Position numbers and translations under genes: made by a program. Under the pieces are notes generated by a model that saw only the letters and a program-made list of their open reading frames with translations, was not told the DNA's origin and searched no databases. Positions 1 to 7,374 of a DNA stretch of 64,000 nt are shown piece after piece (position 1 is the stretch's first letter; every line of letters starts with the position of its first letter). This DNA comes from Nocardioides iriomotensis (lineage in GTDB: Bacteria > Actinomycetota > Actinomycetes > Propionibacteriales > Nocardioidaceae): positions 1 to 64,000 of the forward strand of contig NZ_SDPU01000009.1 in the NCBI RefSeq assembly GCF_004168035.1, in the 5' to 3' direction.

Positions 1-48
1 GAGAGCCCCGGCACGCAGCATCTGGCGACGGGAAAGTTGTGGATCCAT
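1..48 (-). CDS. N-terminus of a Tat-exported protein (cut by window edge)
   Basis: Only the first 16 codons lie in the window, reading leftward from an ATG at 48. They encode MDPQLSRRQMLRAGAL, a typical twin-arginine start (S-R-R-x-M-L) leading into a hydrophobic stretch. A GGAGG lies 7 bases upstream of the ATG on the minus strand, which strongly supports the start. The mature protein is outside the window, so its function cannot be stated. Proteins with this kind of leader are exported folded, often with a bound cofactor. The gene diverges from the arsenic operon. Confidence 0.7.
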   Translation of the reverse strand, partial: MDPQLSRRQMLRAGAL

Positions 49-216
49 GGGGACGCCTCCACTTCAGATGTGTTGAGGTTCCGAGCCAAGCCACGGATAC
101 CGACCCATACCCGTCGTCCGGGGGACGAATGGGCGAACAGCGGACGAAGTCGGGGACAACGGCGGTGGTCGTGCTGGTCCAGGACGTCGTCCAGCCGGCG
201 CTCCTTGACTCCTTCG

Positions 217-242
217 ATTGACTCAGTCAGGCTTGAGTCAAT
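217..242. promoter_or_regulatory. ArsR-type operator, perfect palindrome
   Basis: Two perfect 9-base arms, ATTGACTCA (217-225) and TGAGTCAAT (234-242), are separated by 8 bases. The palindrome ends 23 bases before the GTG at 266 of the ArsR-like gene. ArsR/SmtB repressors typically bind such imperfect or perfect 12-2-12-like dyads over their own promoter and release on binding arsenite. The site probably covers the promoter of the operon at 266-2955. Confidence 0.75.
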
Positions 243-265
243 TCTTGCTGAGCGAAGGGAGCCAG

Positions 266-985
266 GTGACCGCCGTCCACATGACTGTCGAGCAGCGGGC
301 CCGCGTCCACGCCGCCCTCGCCGACCCGCACCGGCTCCGCATCGTCGACGCGCTGTTCGCGAGCGACCTCTCGCCCGCCGAGCTCGGAGACCGCCTCGGG
401 CTGGCGTCCAACCTGCTCGCCCATCACCTGCGCACGCTCGAGACGGCCGGCGTCCTGACCCGGCACCGCTCGTCCGGCGATCGACGCCGCACCTACCTGA
501 CCCTCGCCGCCTCCGCGCTGACCGACCTCACCCCGGTCGACTCGGGCCTCGATCGTGGAGCCGTGACCAGGGTGGTCTTCGTCTGCACCGCCAACACGGC
601 CCGCTCCCAGCTCGCCGCGTCACTCTGGACACTCGCGAGCCCCGTCCCGGCGACCTCGGCCGGGACGCATCCCGCGGACCGCATCGCGCCAGGAGCCCTG
701 GACGTCGCGCGTCGCCACGGGATGCCGCTCGAGCAGGCACGCCCGCGCTCCCTGGACCAGCTCGACCAGCCGGTCACCGACACCGACTACCTGGTCACGG
801 TCTGCGACCACGCGCACGAGGAGCTCGCCCTCGATCGCACCCGCCCGGCGGACGCGCACTGGTCCGTTCCGGACCCCGTCGCCGCCGACACGCCGGCGGC
901 GTTCGATGTCGCCTACGACGATCTCGCCGGCCGAGTCGCCCACCTCTCCCCACGCCTCATCCCGGGCCTCGAGCCCGCCAGCTGA
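266..985 (+). CDS. ArsR-family repressor fused to LMW-phosphatase/arsenate-reductase-like domain
   Basis: This 239-residue protein has two parts. Residues ~5-80 form an ArsR-type winged helix (DPHRLRIVDAL, then a recognition-helix region ending HHLRTLETAGVL). Residues ~100-235 form a low-molecular-weight phosphatase fold with the P-loop CTANTARSQ, catalytic Cys at 107. The C-terminal domain may reduce arsenate or act as a sensor; the sequence cannot separate these. I chose GTG 266 because AAGGGA sits 5 bases upstream and because an upstream in-frame start would lie inside the operator. ATG 281 is the alternative. It is the first gene of the ars operon and probably represses it; the next gene follows after 13 bases. 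Confidence 0.85.
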   Translation: MTAVHMTVEQRARVHAALADPHRLRIVDALFASDLSPAELGDRLGLASNLLAHHLRTLETAGVLTRHRSSGDRRRTYLTLAASALTDLTPVDSGLDRGAVTRVVFVCTANTARSQLAASLWTLASPVPATSAGTHPADRIAPGALDVARRHGMPLEQARPRSLDQLDQPVTDTDYLVTVCDHAHEELALDRTRPADAHWSVPDPVAADTPAAFDVAYDDLAGRVAHLSPRLIPGLEPAS

Positions 986-998
986 ACAGGACCCGTCC

Positions 999-1724
999 AT
1001 GTCGTCCATCTACGGAACGCCGCGCCTGCCCGACCACCCGGAAGCCGCGCGACCGATCGTCGCTCTCGAGGAGCAGGTCGCCCTCAAGGCCGCGACGGCC
1101 CGCCTCGCCGACGAGTTCCACGGCATCTTCGAGCCCGAGACCATCGAGCGGTTCCTCGTCAGCTCGTACGACGAGCTCGCCGACCGCGCCACCGTCACCA
1201 ACTTCGTCCCGCTCCTGGCTGAACGCTTCGCCCGGCAACGCCTGCACGCCCTCGCTCGCGTCGAGAGCCTCCACCACGACGGCAAGCCCGTGGTGCTGTT
1301 CCTGTGCACCCACAACGCCGGCCGCTCCCAGATGGCGCTGGGCTTCTTCGCCCGCCACGCCGGCGACACCGCCGTCGCCTGGTCGGGAGGGTCCGAACCC
1401 GCGGTCAGCACCAACCCCGCGGCGATCGCCGCGATGGCGGAGCGCGGCATCGACATCTCGGGCGAGTACCCCAAGCCGTGGACCGACGAGGTCGTGCGCG
1501 CAGCCGACGTCGTCATCACGATGGGCTGCGGCGACACCTGCCCCGTCTTTCCCGGCAAGCGCTACGAGGAGTGGACCATCGAAGACCCCGCTGGCCTCGA
1601 CGTCGAATCCGTGCGTCCCATCCGCGACGACCTCGAACGCCGCGTCCAGCGGCTCGTCGCCGAGATGCAGCTCGGCGCCGGTGCTGCTCTCACGCCGACC
1701 CCGAGCCGCGAAGGAACCGAGTGA
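999..1724 (+). CDS. arsC: Arsenate reductase (LMW-PTP type) with N-terminal three-helix domain
   Basis: The 241-residue product reduces arsenate to arsenite in the cytoplasm, probably with thioredoxin or mycothiol as thiol partner (family knowledge). Residues ~20-88 are a helical domain of the kind seen in actinobacterial ArsC proteins, ending FVPLLAERFARQRL. The catalytic domain has the P-loop CTHNAGRSQ with Cys 103, and MGCGDTCP downstream supplies candidate resolving cysteines. The start is ATG 999 with AGGA upstream. The stop overlaps the GTG of the aquaporin gene (GTGA), so the two are probably translationally coupled. The N-terminal domain recurs as a free protein at 3122-3340. Confidence 0.9.
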   Translation: MSSIYGTPRLPDHPEAARPIVALEEQVALKAATARLADEFHGIFEPETIERFLVSSYDELADRATVTNFVPLLAERFARQRLHALARVESLHHDGKPVVLFLCTHNAGRSQMALGFFARHAGDTAVAWSGGSEPAVSTNPAAIAAMAERGIDISGEYPKPWTDEVVRAADVVITMGCGDTCPVFPGKRYEEWTIEDPAGLDVESVRPIRDDLERRVQRLVAEMQLGAGAALTPTPSREGTE

Positions 1725-2509
1725 CCCACACGGCCGCAGCACCTCCCACGATGGCCCGGCGACTCAGCGCCGAGGCACTCGGCACCCTGCTGCTCGTCAC
1801 CGTCGTCGTCGGCTCCGGCATCGCCGCCCAACGACTATCTCCCGGCGACGTCGGGCTGCAGCTGCTGGAGAACTCGACCGCGACGGTGCTCGGCCTGACC
1901 GTTCTGATCCTGCTGTTCGGGCCGACGTCGGGAGCGCACTTCAACCCCGTCGTCTCGCTGGCCGGCTGGTTCCTCGGCCGCCGCACCCACAACGGGCTCA
2001 CCCTGTCCGAGGTCGGCGCCTACACGCTCGCCCAGGTCGCTGGCGGCATCGCCGGCGCTGTGCTGGCCAACCTCATGTTCGGCCTGCCGGCCGTCGAGAT
2101 CTCGACCACGGCGCGCACGGGGAGCGATCTCTGGCTCGCAGAGGTGGTTGCGACCACCGGGCTCGTCGCGCTGATCTTCACCCTGGCCCGCACCGGCCGT
2201 GGCGCCCTGGCCGCACCCGCGGTGGGTGCGTACATCGGGGCCGCCTACTGGTTCACCTCCAGCACCAGCTTCGCCAACCCCGCCGTCACCGTGGGCCGCG
2301 TCTTCAGCGACACCTTCGCCGGCATCGAGCCGGGGTCGGTCCCCGGCTTCGTCGCAGCCCAGGTCGTCGGTGCCTTCCTCGGCGTCGCGCTGGTGCGCTG
2401 GTTCCACCCCGACATCGACACCCCCGACACACCTGGTGCCGACACCGCCGCCCGCGCCGTCGTTCCCCATGCCACGGCGCCCAGCGGGACCGAGAGGAAG
2501 TCCGGATGA
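1721..2509 (+). CDS. MIP-family aquaporin/aquaglyceroporin, probable arsenite channel
   Basis: A 262-residue integral membrane protein with about six hydrophobic segments. The two half-helix motifs of the MIP family are visible: HFNPVVSL with NPV at 75-77 and FANPAVTV with NPA at 186-188. In Sinorhizobium an aquaporin (AqpS) sits in an ars operon and lets arsenite leave the cell after ArsC reduces arsenate; the same role is inferred here, and no ArsB or Acr3 pump is present in the operon. GTG 1721 has AAGGA 5 bases upstream. The end overlaps the next arsC by ATGA. Confidence 0.88.
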   Translation: MTHTAAAPPTMARRLSAEALGTLLLVTVVVGSGIAAQRLSPGDVGLQLLENSTATVLGLTVLILLFGPTSGAHFNPVVSLAGWFLGRRTHNGLTLSEVGAYTLAQVAGGIAGAVLANLMFGLPAVEISTTARTGSDLWLAEVVATTGLVALIFTLARTGRGALAAPAVGAYIGAAYWFTSSTSFANPAVTVGRVFSDTFAGIEPGSVPGFVAAQVVGAFLGVALVRWFHPDIDTPDTPGADTAARAVVPHATAPSGTERKSG

Positions 2510-2955
2510 CCACGACACCCACGCCGATCCCTCAGGTGGTCTTTGCCTGCGTCCGCAACGGCGGCCGCTCCGTCATCAGCCGCGTGCTCACCGAGCACTA
2601 CGCCCGGGGCCGCATCCGCGCCGTGTCGGCCGGCACCCAGCCCGGTGAGCACATCCACCCGGAGGTCGCACGGGCCCTGGAAGCCCTCGGCCTCGACACC
2701 AGCAAGGAGCGACCGGAGCTGCTGACCGCCGACACCATCGCCGCCAGCGACATGGCGATCACGCTCGGATGCGGTGAGGAGTGTCCGTACGTCCCGGGCG
2801 TGACGTACGTCGACTGGCCCGTCGACGATCCCGGCGGCCAGGACGACGCCACCGTCCTCCGGATCGTCGGCGACCTCGACGTCCGCGTACGCCGGCTCGT
2901 GGTCGACCTCGTCCCCGACATCGACCTCGCGCCGTCGGTGCTCGGGAGGCGCTGA
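2506..2955 (+). CDS. Short LMW-PTP-type arsenate reductase
   Basis: The 149-residue protein is a single low-molecular-weight phosphatase domain without the N-terminal helical domain of the upstream ArsC. The P-loop is CVRNGGRS with Cys 15, and LGCGEECP carries further cysteines in the place where redox partners lie in arsenate reductases. GAGAGGAAG precedes the ATG, which overlaps the aquaporin stop. It is the third LMW-PTP domain encoded in this operon, after the ArsR fusion and the long ArsC. It may prefer a different thiol partner; that is inference. Confidence 0.88.
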   Translation: MTTTPTPIPQVVFACVRNGGRSVISRVLTEHYARGRIRAVSAGTQPGEHIHPEVARALEALGLDTSKERPELLTADTIAASDMAITLGCGEECPYVPGVTYVDWPVDDPGGQDDATVLRIVGDLDVRVRRLVVDLVPDIDLAPSVLGRR

Positions 2956-2959
2956 CGAG

Positions 2960-2979
2960 CGCCCCTCGACAACGGGGCG
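2960..2979 (+). terminator. Possible weak terminator after the ars operon
   Basis: CGCCCC and GGGGCG form a 6-bp stem with an 8-base loop 5 bases after the last arsC stop. There is no T-run, so this is only a candidate. Confidence 0.3.
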
Positions 2980-3121
2980 GCGACGACGAGTTCCCAGGAA
3001 CGTCCTGAGGCGACGACAAACCGGAACAGAGCGGACAACAAGCGCGGAGTGCACGACGGCGGCGCCTCGTTCACGCAATGTTCACTTGAGGGTCACGGCG
3101 CGCCGGACCCACCATCAAGAC

Positions 3122-3340
3122 ATGACCCTCGCCTCCCAGGTCGCTCCCGACGAGGAGACCCGCGTGGCTGATGTGCGGGCCCGACTCCGCGAGCGCTTCC
3201 CCGACCTCGATGAGGACCTCATCACCCGGGCCGTCGACGAGGCTCACCGCGCCCTGGATGGCGCATCCGTCCGCGACTTCGTGCCGATCCTCGTCGAGAA
3301 GCGCGCCCGCGACGTACTGCTCGAACATTCCCGCCAGTAG
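3122..3340 (+). CDS. Free-standing three-helix domain protein related to ArsC N-terminus
   Basis: A 72-residue helical protein with no catalytic P-loop. Its segment FVPILVEKRARDVL lines up with FVPLLAERFARQRL of the ArsC at 999-1724, and the preceding helices also align. It is therefore a stand-alone version of that N-terminal domain. In actinobacterial ArsC proteins the domain is described as a dimerisation bundle, so this protein may pair with ArsC (inference). The start is unsure: ATG 3122 has a weak ribosome site, while GTG 3164 has GAGGAG 6 bases upstream and would give a 58-residue product. Confidence 0.7.
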   Translation: MTLASQVAPDEETRVADVRARLRERFPDLDEDLITRAVDEAHRALDGASVRDFVPILVEKRARDVLLEHSRQ

Positions 3341-3508
3341 CACGTCTCCCGGCGACGCCGGGCCGAGCGTCGGGCCCACCGGCCCGGGCTCGAATGACGC
3401 ACGCCAGGCGGCGCCGCCCGATCCGTCCCCCAGTTGTTCATCCGAACCGGGCGCCGGTTCTCACCGGGCCGTCACCCGGTGTTCGGCGATGCCGGTTGGG
3501 GTGGGCGC

Positions 3509-5380
3509 ATGTCTCGGACCCTCCGGGCGCGCGTCGCGCCCCTCCTCACCCTCCTGCTGCTCCCGCTCGCCGGCGCGACCGCCGGCCCGGCCCACGCCGC
3601 GCCGAAGCCGGCCTTCGACCTGCAAGCCCACCGGGGCGGACTCGGCCTGACGGTCGAGAGCACGCTGCCGGCGTTCGCCAAGGCGCTCGAGCTCGGCGTC
3701 AGCACCCTCGAGCTCGATGTGCAGATCACCGAGGACCAGGCCGCCGTCGTCACGCACGACCGACGAGTCAGCGGCCAGAAGTGTCGCGACACCTCTCCGG
3801 CCAGCCCTGACGACCCGGAGTTCCCCTACGTCGGGAAGTACCTCAACACCCTGACCCTCGCCCAGGTCAAGACGCTCGACTGTGGCAGCCAGCGGCTCTC
3901 CGCGCACCCGCAGCAGGAGCTGCACCCCGGGGAGCGGATGCCGACGCTTACCCAGGTGCTCGACCTCGTCAACCACTACCGGGCCCGTGACGTCGACCTC
4001 AACATCGAGACGAAGGTGGAGGCGGGCGCGCCGGCGGAGACGGCTCCCCGCGAGCAGTTCGTCCAGGAGGTCGTGGCCGACGTGCGCGCCGCCGGCCTGG
4101 TCGACCAGGTGACGATCCAGTCCTTCGACTGGGGCGCACTCATGCGCATGGCCGAGGTCGAGCCCCGCTTCCCGCTGATCGCACTCACGAACCGGGACTT
4201 CCTCCAGGTCGACCAGCCCGGCGCGTCGCCGTGGCTGGGCGGCATCGACATCGACGACTACGACGACTCGCTCGTCGACGCCGCCGCATCGTTCGGCGCC
4301 GACGCGATCTCACCTGTGCACGGCTTCCCGGAGGACGGCAAGGTCACCGACGCCGGCTACCAGCCCTACGTCACCACGTCGATGGTCGACGAGGCGCACG
4401 CCGCCGGCCTGGCGGTCGTCCCGTGGACCGTGGACGACAAGCCGACCATGGCCTCGCTCATGGACAAGGGCGTCGACGGCCTGATCACCGACTACCCGGA
4501 TCGGCTGCGCGAGCTGATGGCCGACCGCGGCTACCAGCTCCCGCGCGCGTACCGCGAGCCCCGGCGGGCCAGCGTCGAGCCGCTCCCACAGGCCCACGCC
4601 CACAACGACTACGAGCACGACCGTCCGCTCCACGACGCGCTGTCGCACGGGTTCACCAGCGTCGAGGCCGACGTCTGGCTGGTCGACGGTGAGCTGCTCG
4701 TCGCGCACGACCGCGACCAAGTCGTCCCGGGTCGCACCCTGGAGTCGCTGTACCTCGATCCGCTCGTCGAGCGGGTACGCCGCGAAGGTGGCGAGGTCTA
4801 CAGCGGGTACCGCGGCGTGTTCCAGCTGCTCATCGACGTCAAGAGCGAGGCCGGTCCCACCTACGCCGCCGTGGACGAGGCTCTGGCCGAGCACAGGCGC
4901 ATCATGACCACGTTCGAGTCCGGACGGGTCGAGCAGGACGCGGTCACCGCCGTCATCAGTGGCAACCGCGACCTCGCTGCCATGCAGGAGCAGCGCGTCA
5001 GGTACGCCGGCTACGACGGCCGGATGGCCGACCTCTCATCCGGACTGCCGGGGTCGGTCCTGCCCCTCCTGAGCGACAACTGGACCAAGCACTTCACGTG
5101 GCAGGGCGTCGGCCCGATGCCCGCCGACCAGCGGGCCAAGCTCCACGACATCGTCAGCCGCGCGCACGCGGCGGGCTACCGGGTTCGGTTCTGGGCGACC
5201 CCGGACACCCCCGGCGCCGCGCGGGACGCGGTCTGGAACGAGCTGCTCGACGCCGGCGTCGACCACCTCAACACCGATGACCTCGCCGGCCTCGAGGCCT
5301 TCCTCCGCGCCAGGCAGCCGGCCGCCCCCGCGTCAGCCCGGTCGGCCGCACGCCCCGCTCCCGTGCTTGTTGGGCACTGA
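3509..5380 (+). CDS. Secreted tandem glycerophosphodiester phosphodiesterase-like protein
   Basis: The 623-residue protein begins with a Sec signal peptide ending near AHA-AP. Two TIM-barrel phosphodiesterase-like domains follow. Domain 1 (~35-345) shows QAHRGG, ELDVQ and THDRRV, the HR/ED/HD catalytic and metal set of GDPD enzymes. Domain 2 (~360-610) shows AHNDYEHDR, VEADVW and AHDRDQV, a PI-PLC/GDPD-related set. GDPDs hydrolyse deacylated phospholipids to glycerol-3-phosphate and alcohol, here outside the membrane. ATG 3509 was chosen because it opens directly into the signal peptide; the ribosome site is weak. The gene appears to stand alone. Confidence 0.85.
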   Translation: MSRTLRARVAPLLTLLLLPLAGATAGPAHAAPKPAFDLQAHRGGLGLTVESTLPAFAKALELGVSTLELDVQITEDQAAVVTHDRRVSGQKCRDTSPASPDDPEFPYVGKYLNTLTLAQVKTLDCGSQRLSAHPQQELHPGERMPTLTQVLDLVNHYRARDVDLNIETKVEAGAPAETAPREQFVQEVVADVRAAGLVDQVTIQSFDWGALMRMAEVEPRFPLIALTNRDFLQVDQPGASPWLGGIDIDDYDDSLVDAAASFGADAISPVHGFPEDGKVTDAGYQPYVTTSMVDEAHAAGLAVVPWTVDDKPTMASLMDKGVDGLITDYPDRLRELMADRGYQLPRAYREPRRASVEPLPQAHAHNDYEHDRPLHDALSHGFTSVEADVWLVDGELLVAHDRDQVVPGRTLESLYLDPLVERVRREGGEVYSGYRGVFQLLIDVKSEAGPTYAAVDEALAEHRRIMTTFESGRVEQDAVTAVISGNRDLAAMQEQRVRYAGYDGRMADLSSGLPGSVLPLLSDNWTKHFTWQGVGPMPADQRAKLHDIVSRAHAAGYRVRFWATPDTPGAARDAVWNELLDAGVDHLNTDDLAGLEAFLRARQPAAPASARSAARPAPVLVGH

Positions 5381-5415
5381 GCCCCGGCGGGCGCGCAGGG
5401 AACCAGGACAGGCCA

Positions 5416-5745
5416 GTGACTTTGCCCCAAACGCGACGTTTCCCGCGCGCCCGATCGGCGGACTTCCTATACTTGGTGCCGCCTCGGGGCATCGCCTCCC
5501 ATGCGCGCGCACCGACGGCACCGCTCCGGCTCCTCGACGTCCCCCGCGCCGACGAGCCGGAGCGCCCACCAGCACTCGGGGGTGGATGGAGACGCGTCGA
5601 CGTGGGTTGCGACCACGAGGGCACCATCTGGGCGATCAACGTTCCCGACTGCCCCAGCGGGCCATGTCCCTGTGGCTACGAGTGCACCCGCTGCGGACAA
5701 CGTTGGGACGAGGACCCGCGCAGCGATCGACGGGACGCAACCTGA
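5416..5745 (+). CDS. Small cysteine-rich protein, doubtful
   Basis: A 109-codon open frame whose C-terminal half reads CDHEGTIWAINVPDC followed closely by four more cysteines (CPCGYECTRC), suggesting a zinc ribbon. The N-terminal half is arginine and proline rich and looks unlike a folded protein, so the true start may be later, for example near 5601. There is no clear ribosome site. It precedes a decayed DUF402 gene. I do not recognise the family. Confidence 0.35.
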   Translation: MTLPQTRRFPRARSADFLYLVPPRGIASHARAPTAPLRLLDVPRADEPERPPALGGGWRRVDVGCDHEGTIWAINVPDCPSGPCPCGYECTRCGQRWDEDPRSDRRDAT

Positions 5746-5894
5746 GGCGAGTCAGCGGCGGGTACCGAGGTTGGCGATCACGGCGCTCACGCGTCCCGGG
5801 CCATTGTTCGGCACGACCCGACCGCGGCACACTCGAAGGGTGGCCCGAGCAGTCCTCTTGGAGCGCCGTTTCGTCACCTCGTCCGGGGTCGGCC

Positions 5895-6417
5895 ATGACC
5901 AGTGTCCGAGTCGTGAAGTCCAAGTGGAACGGGCGCGTCTCAGCGTCGACGTAGCGCGCATGCTGGATGTGCCGGGCCACAGCTGGGCGTGGCTGGTCGC
6001 CGCTGGAACTCGCAGGGAACGACCTGCCTCGGGCAGGACCGACCTCATCGGAAGTGACGAACTCTGGGTCACGGTTCCCGGCGCCTGGTGGGTGCTTTGC
6101 GCGCACACGGATTCAGCCGGGTCCCTGACCGGCTACCTGGTCCACGCCGCGGCGCCGTTCGATCCGCCGGTCAATCCGCTCGAGATCACCTGGGTCGACC
6201 TCGCCCTGGACTTCGAGGTCCAGGGGGACGAGCTGCTGCTGCACGACGAGACCGAGTTCCACGATCAGGCCGCACCATGGGCTACCCCCACGATGTCGTG
6301 CGTGGAGCGTGGTCGGGCATCTCGACTATCGCCGCGCGGTTCACCACCGGCGAATGGCACTTCGACGGCACACTCCAGCAGTGGCTCGACTCCATCAAGT
6401 CGCGAGTCCAGGGCTAA
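5895..6417 (+). pseudogene. DUF402-family gene broken by two frameshifts
   Basis: Three consecutive frames together reconstruct one DUF402 protein. The N-terminus (VRVVKSKWNGR) starts at ATG 5895. The middle (VDVARMLDVPG through ITWVDLALDFEV and EFHDQAA) continues in a second frame from about 5940. The end (MGYPHDVV to FDGTLQQWL) lies in a third frame from about 6272. Each switch equals loss of one base. The family includes nucleoside-diphosphate phosphatases and RNA-binding proteins. Either the gene is dead or the sequence has two errors; two shifts in 520 bases favours decay. Confidence 0.75.
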
Positions 6418-6665
6418 CCCGGGGCGCGCCAACGACACCTCCATGAGCGGCCGCGGTCTTTGACGCAGCACACTTGTTCGTCGAGCGGGCCCGGCACCTG
6501 ACCGCCCGGTTCCGGGTGCTCACGCGGACCCTCGGCCGGTCGGACGGCGCCCGGAGGCGGCACGGCGACCGGGTATCCCCGCGTGTGACTAGGGCGTCAC
6601 ACGGGTTCGACGGTCACCCCACGGAGTGATGGTGATGGCAACCAACACAACCTGAGGAGGTTGAC

Positions 6666-7259
6666 ATGAGCACCACCACAACAACGTCATCCCACAGCAA
6701 GGAAACCCTGCGCCTCTTCCTGGTCCGTGGCGTCGTCGCCATCACCTGGGCGGCCGTCTTCGCGGCCGTCTCGGGATCGCTCACGACTGCCGTGACCGTA
6801 GGAGCGGGGATCCTCCTCGTGCTGTATCCGCTGATCGACGTCGTCTTCTCCCTGTTCGACGCGCGGAGCCAGCACGGCTCGGTCCGGCAGCTGCTGGTAG
6901 CGAATGCCGCGGTCAGCGCCGCCACCGCCGTCGCCCTCGGCGTGGCCTCGACTGCCGGCGTCTCCCAAGCCTTCGCGGTCTTCGGCGCCTGGGCGTTCGT
7001 CACCGGTGCAGCCCAGGTCGTGGTCGCCGTCCGGCGCCGTGCGCAGCTGGGCAACCAGTGGCCGATGCTGCTCGCCGGCAGCTTGTCCACTATCGGAGGC
7101 ATCGCATTCGTGATCGCGGGACTCGTCGGCACCCCGATGCTGAGCATGCTCGTCATCTACGCGGCCACCGGTGGCGTGGACTTCGCCGTGCAGGCCTGGC
7201 TGCTCGCCCGTCGTCGTCGCCGCGCTGGCCACGTGAGCCCGGTACTGAGCACCAGCTGA
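6666..7259 (+). CDS. DUF308/HdeD-like membrane protein
   Basis: A 197-residue protein with about six hydrophobic helices after a Thr/Ser-rich N-terminus, ending in a basic tail (RRRRRAGH). Size and helix layout match the DUF308/HdeD group of small membrane proteins. E. coli HdeD is linked to acid resistance, but that role should not be assumed here. AGGAGG lies 6 bases before the ATG, one of the best ribosome sites in the window. It converges with the oxidoreductase at 7375 across a hairpin. Confidence 0.75.
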   Translation: MSTTTTTSSHSKETLRLFLVRGVVAITWAAVFAAVSGSLTTAVTVGAGILLVLYPLIDVVFSLFDARSQHGSVRQLLVANAAVSAATAVALGVASTAGVSQAFAVFGAWAFVTGAAQVVVAVRRRAQLGNQWPMLLAGSLSTIGGIAFVIAGLVGTPMLSMLVIYAATGGVDFAVQAWLLARRRRRAGHVSPVLSTS

Positions 7260-7296
7260 CCGGGCGATCCCGACCCGCAACACCGAAGCAGGCCGC

Positions 7297-7324
7297 GCGC
7301 CGGTCCGGGCAACTGGGCCGGCGC
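7297..7324. terminator. Hairpin between convergent genes
   Basis: GCGCCGG (7297-7303) pairs with CCGGCGC (7318-7324), extended inward by one wobble and two G-C pairs, with an 8-base loop. It lies between the ends of the DUF308 gene and the oxidoreductase gene. No T-run is present, as is common in high-GC actinobacteria. Confidence 0.5.
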
Positions 7325-7374
7325 ATCGACCTGCGCCTACACCCAGCCGCGAGCTCCGGCTGTCGGGAGTCGCC

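Noticed and set aside
37-2955. A 972-codon open frame through the arsenic operon
   Set aside because: It overlaps four genes with clear families and ribosome sites; its own translation is arginine/proline rich. Its 3' end is simply the frame of the short arsC.
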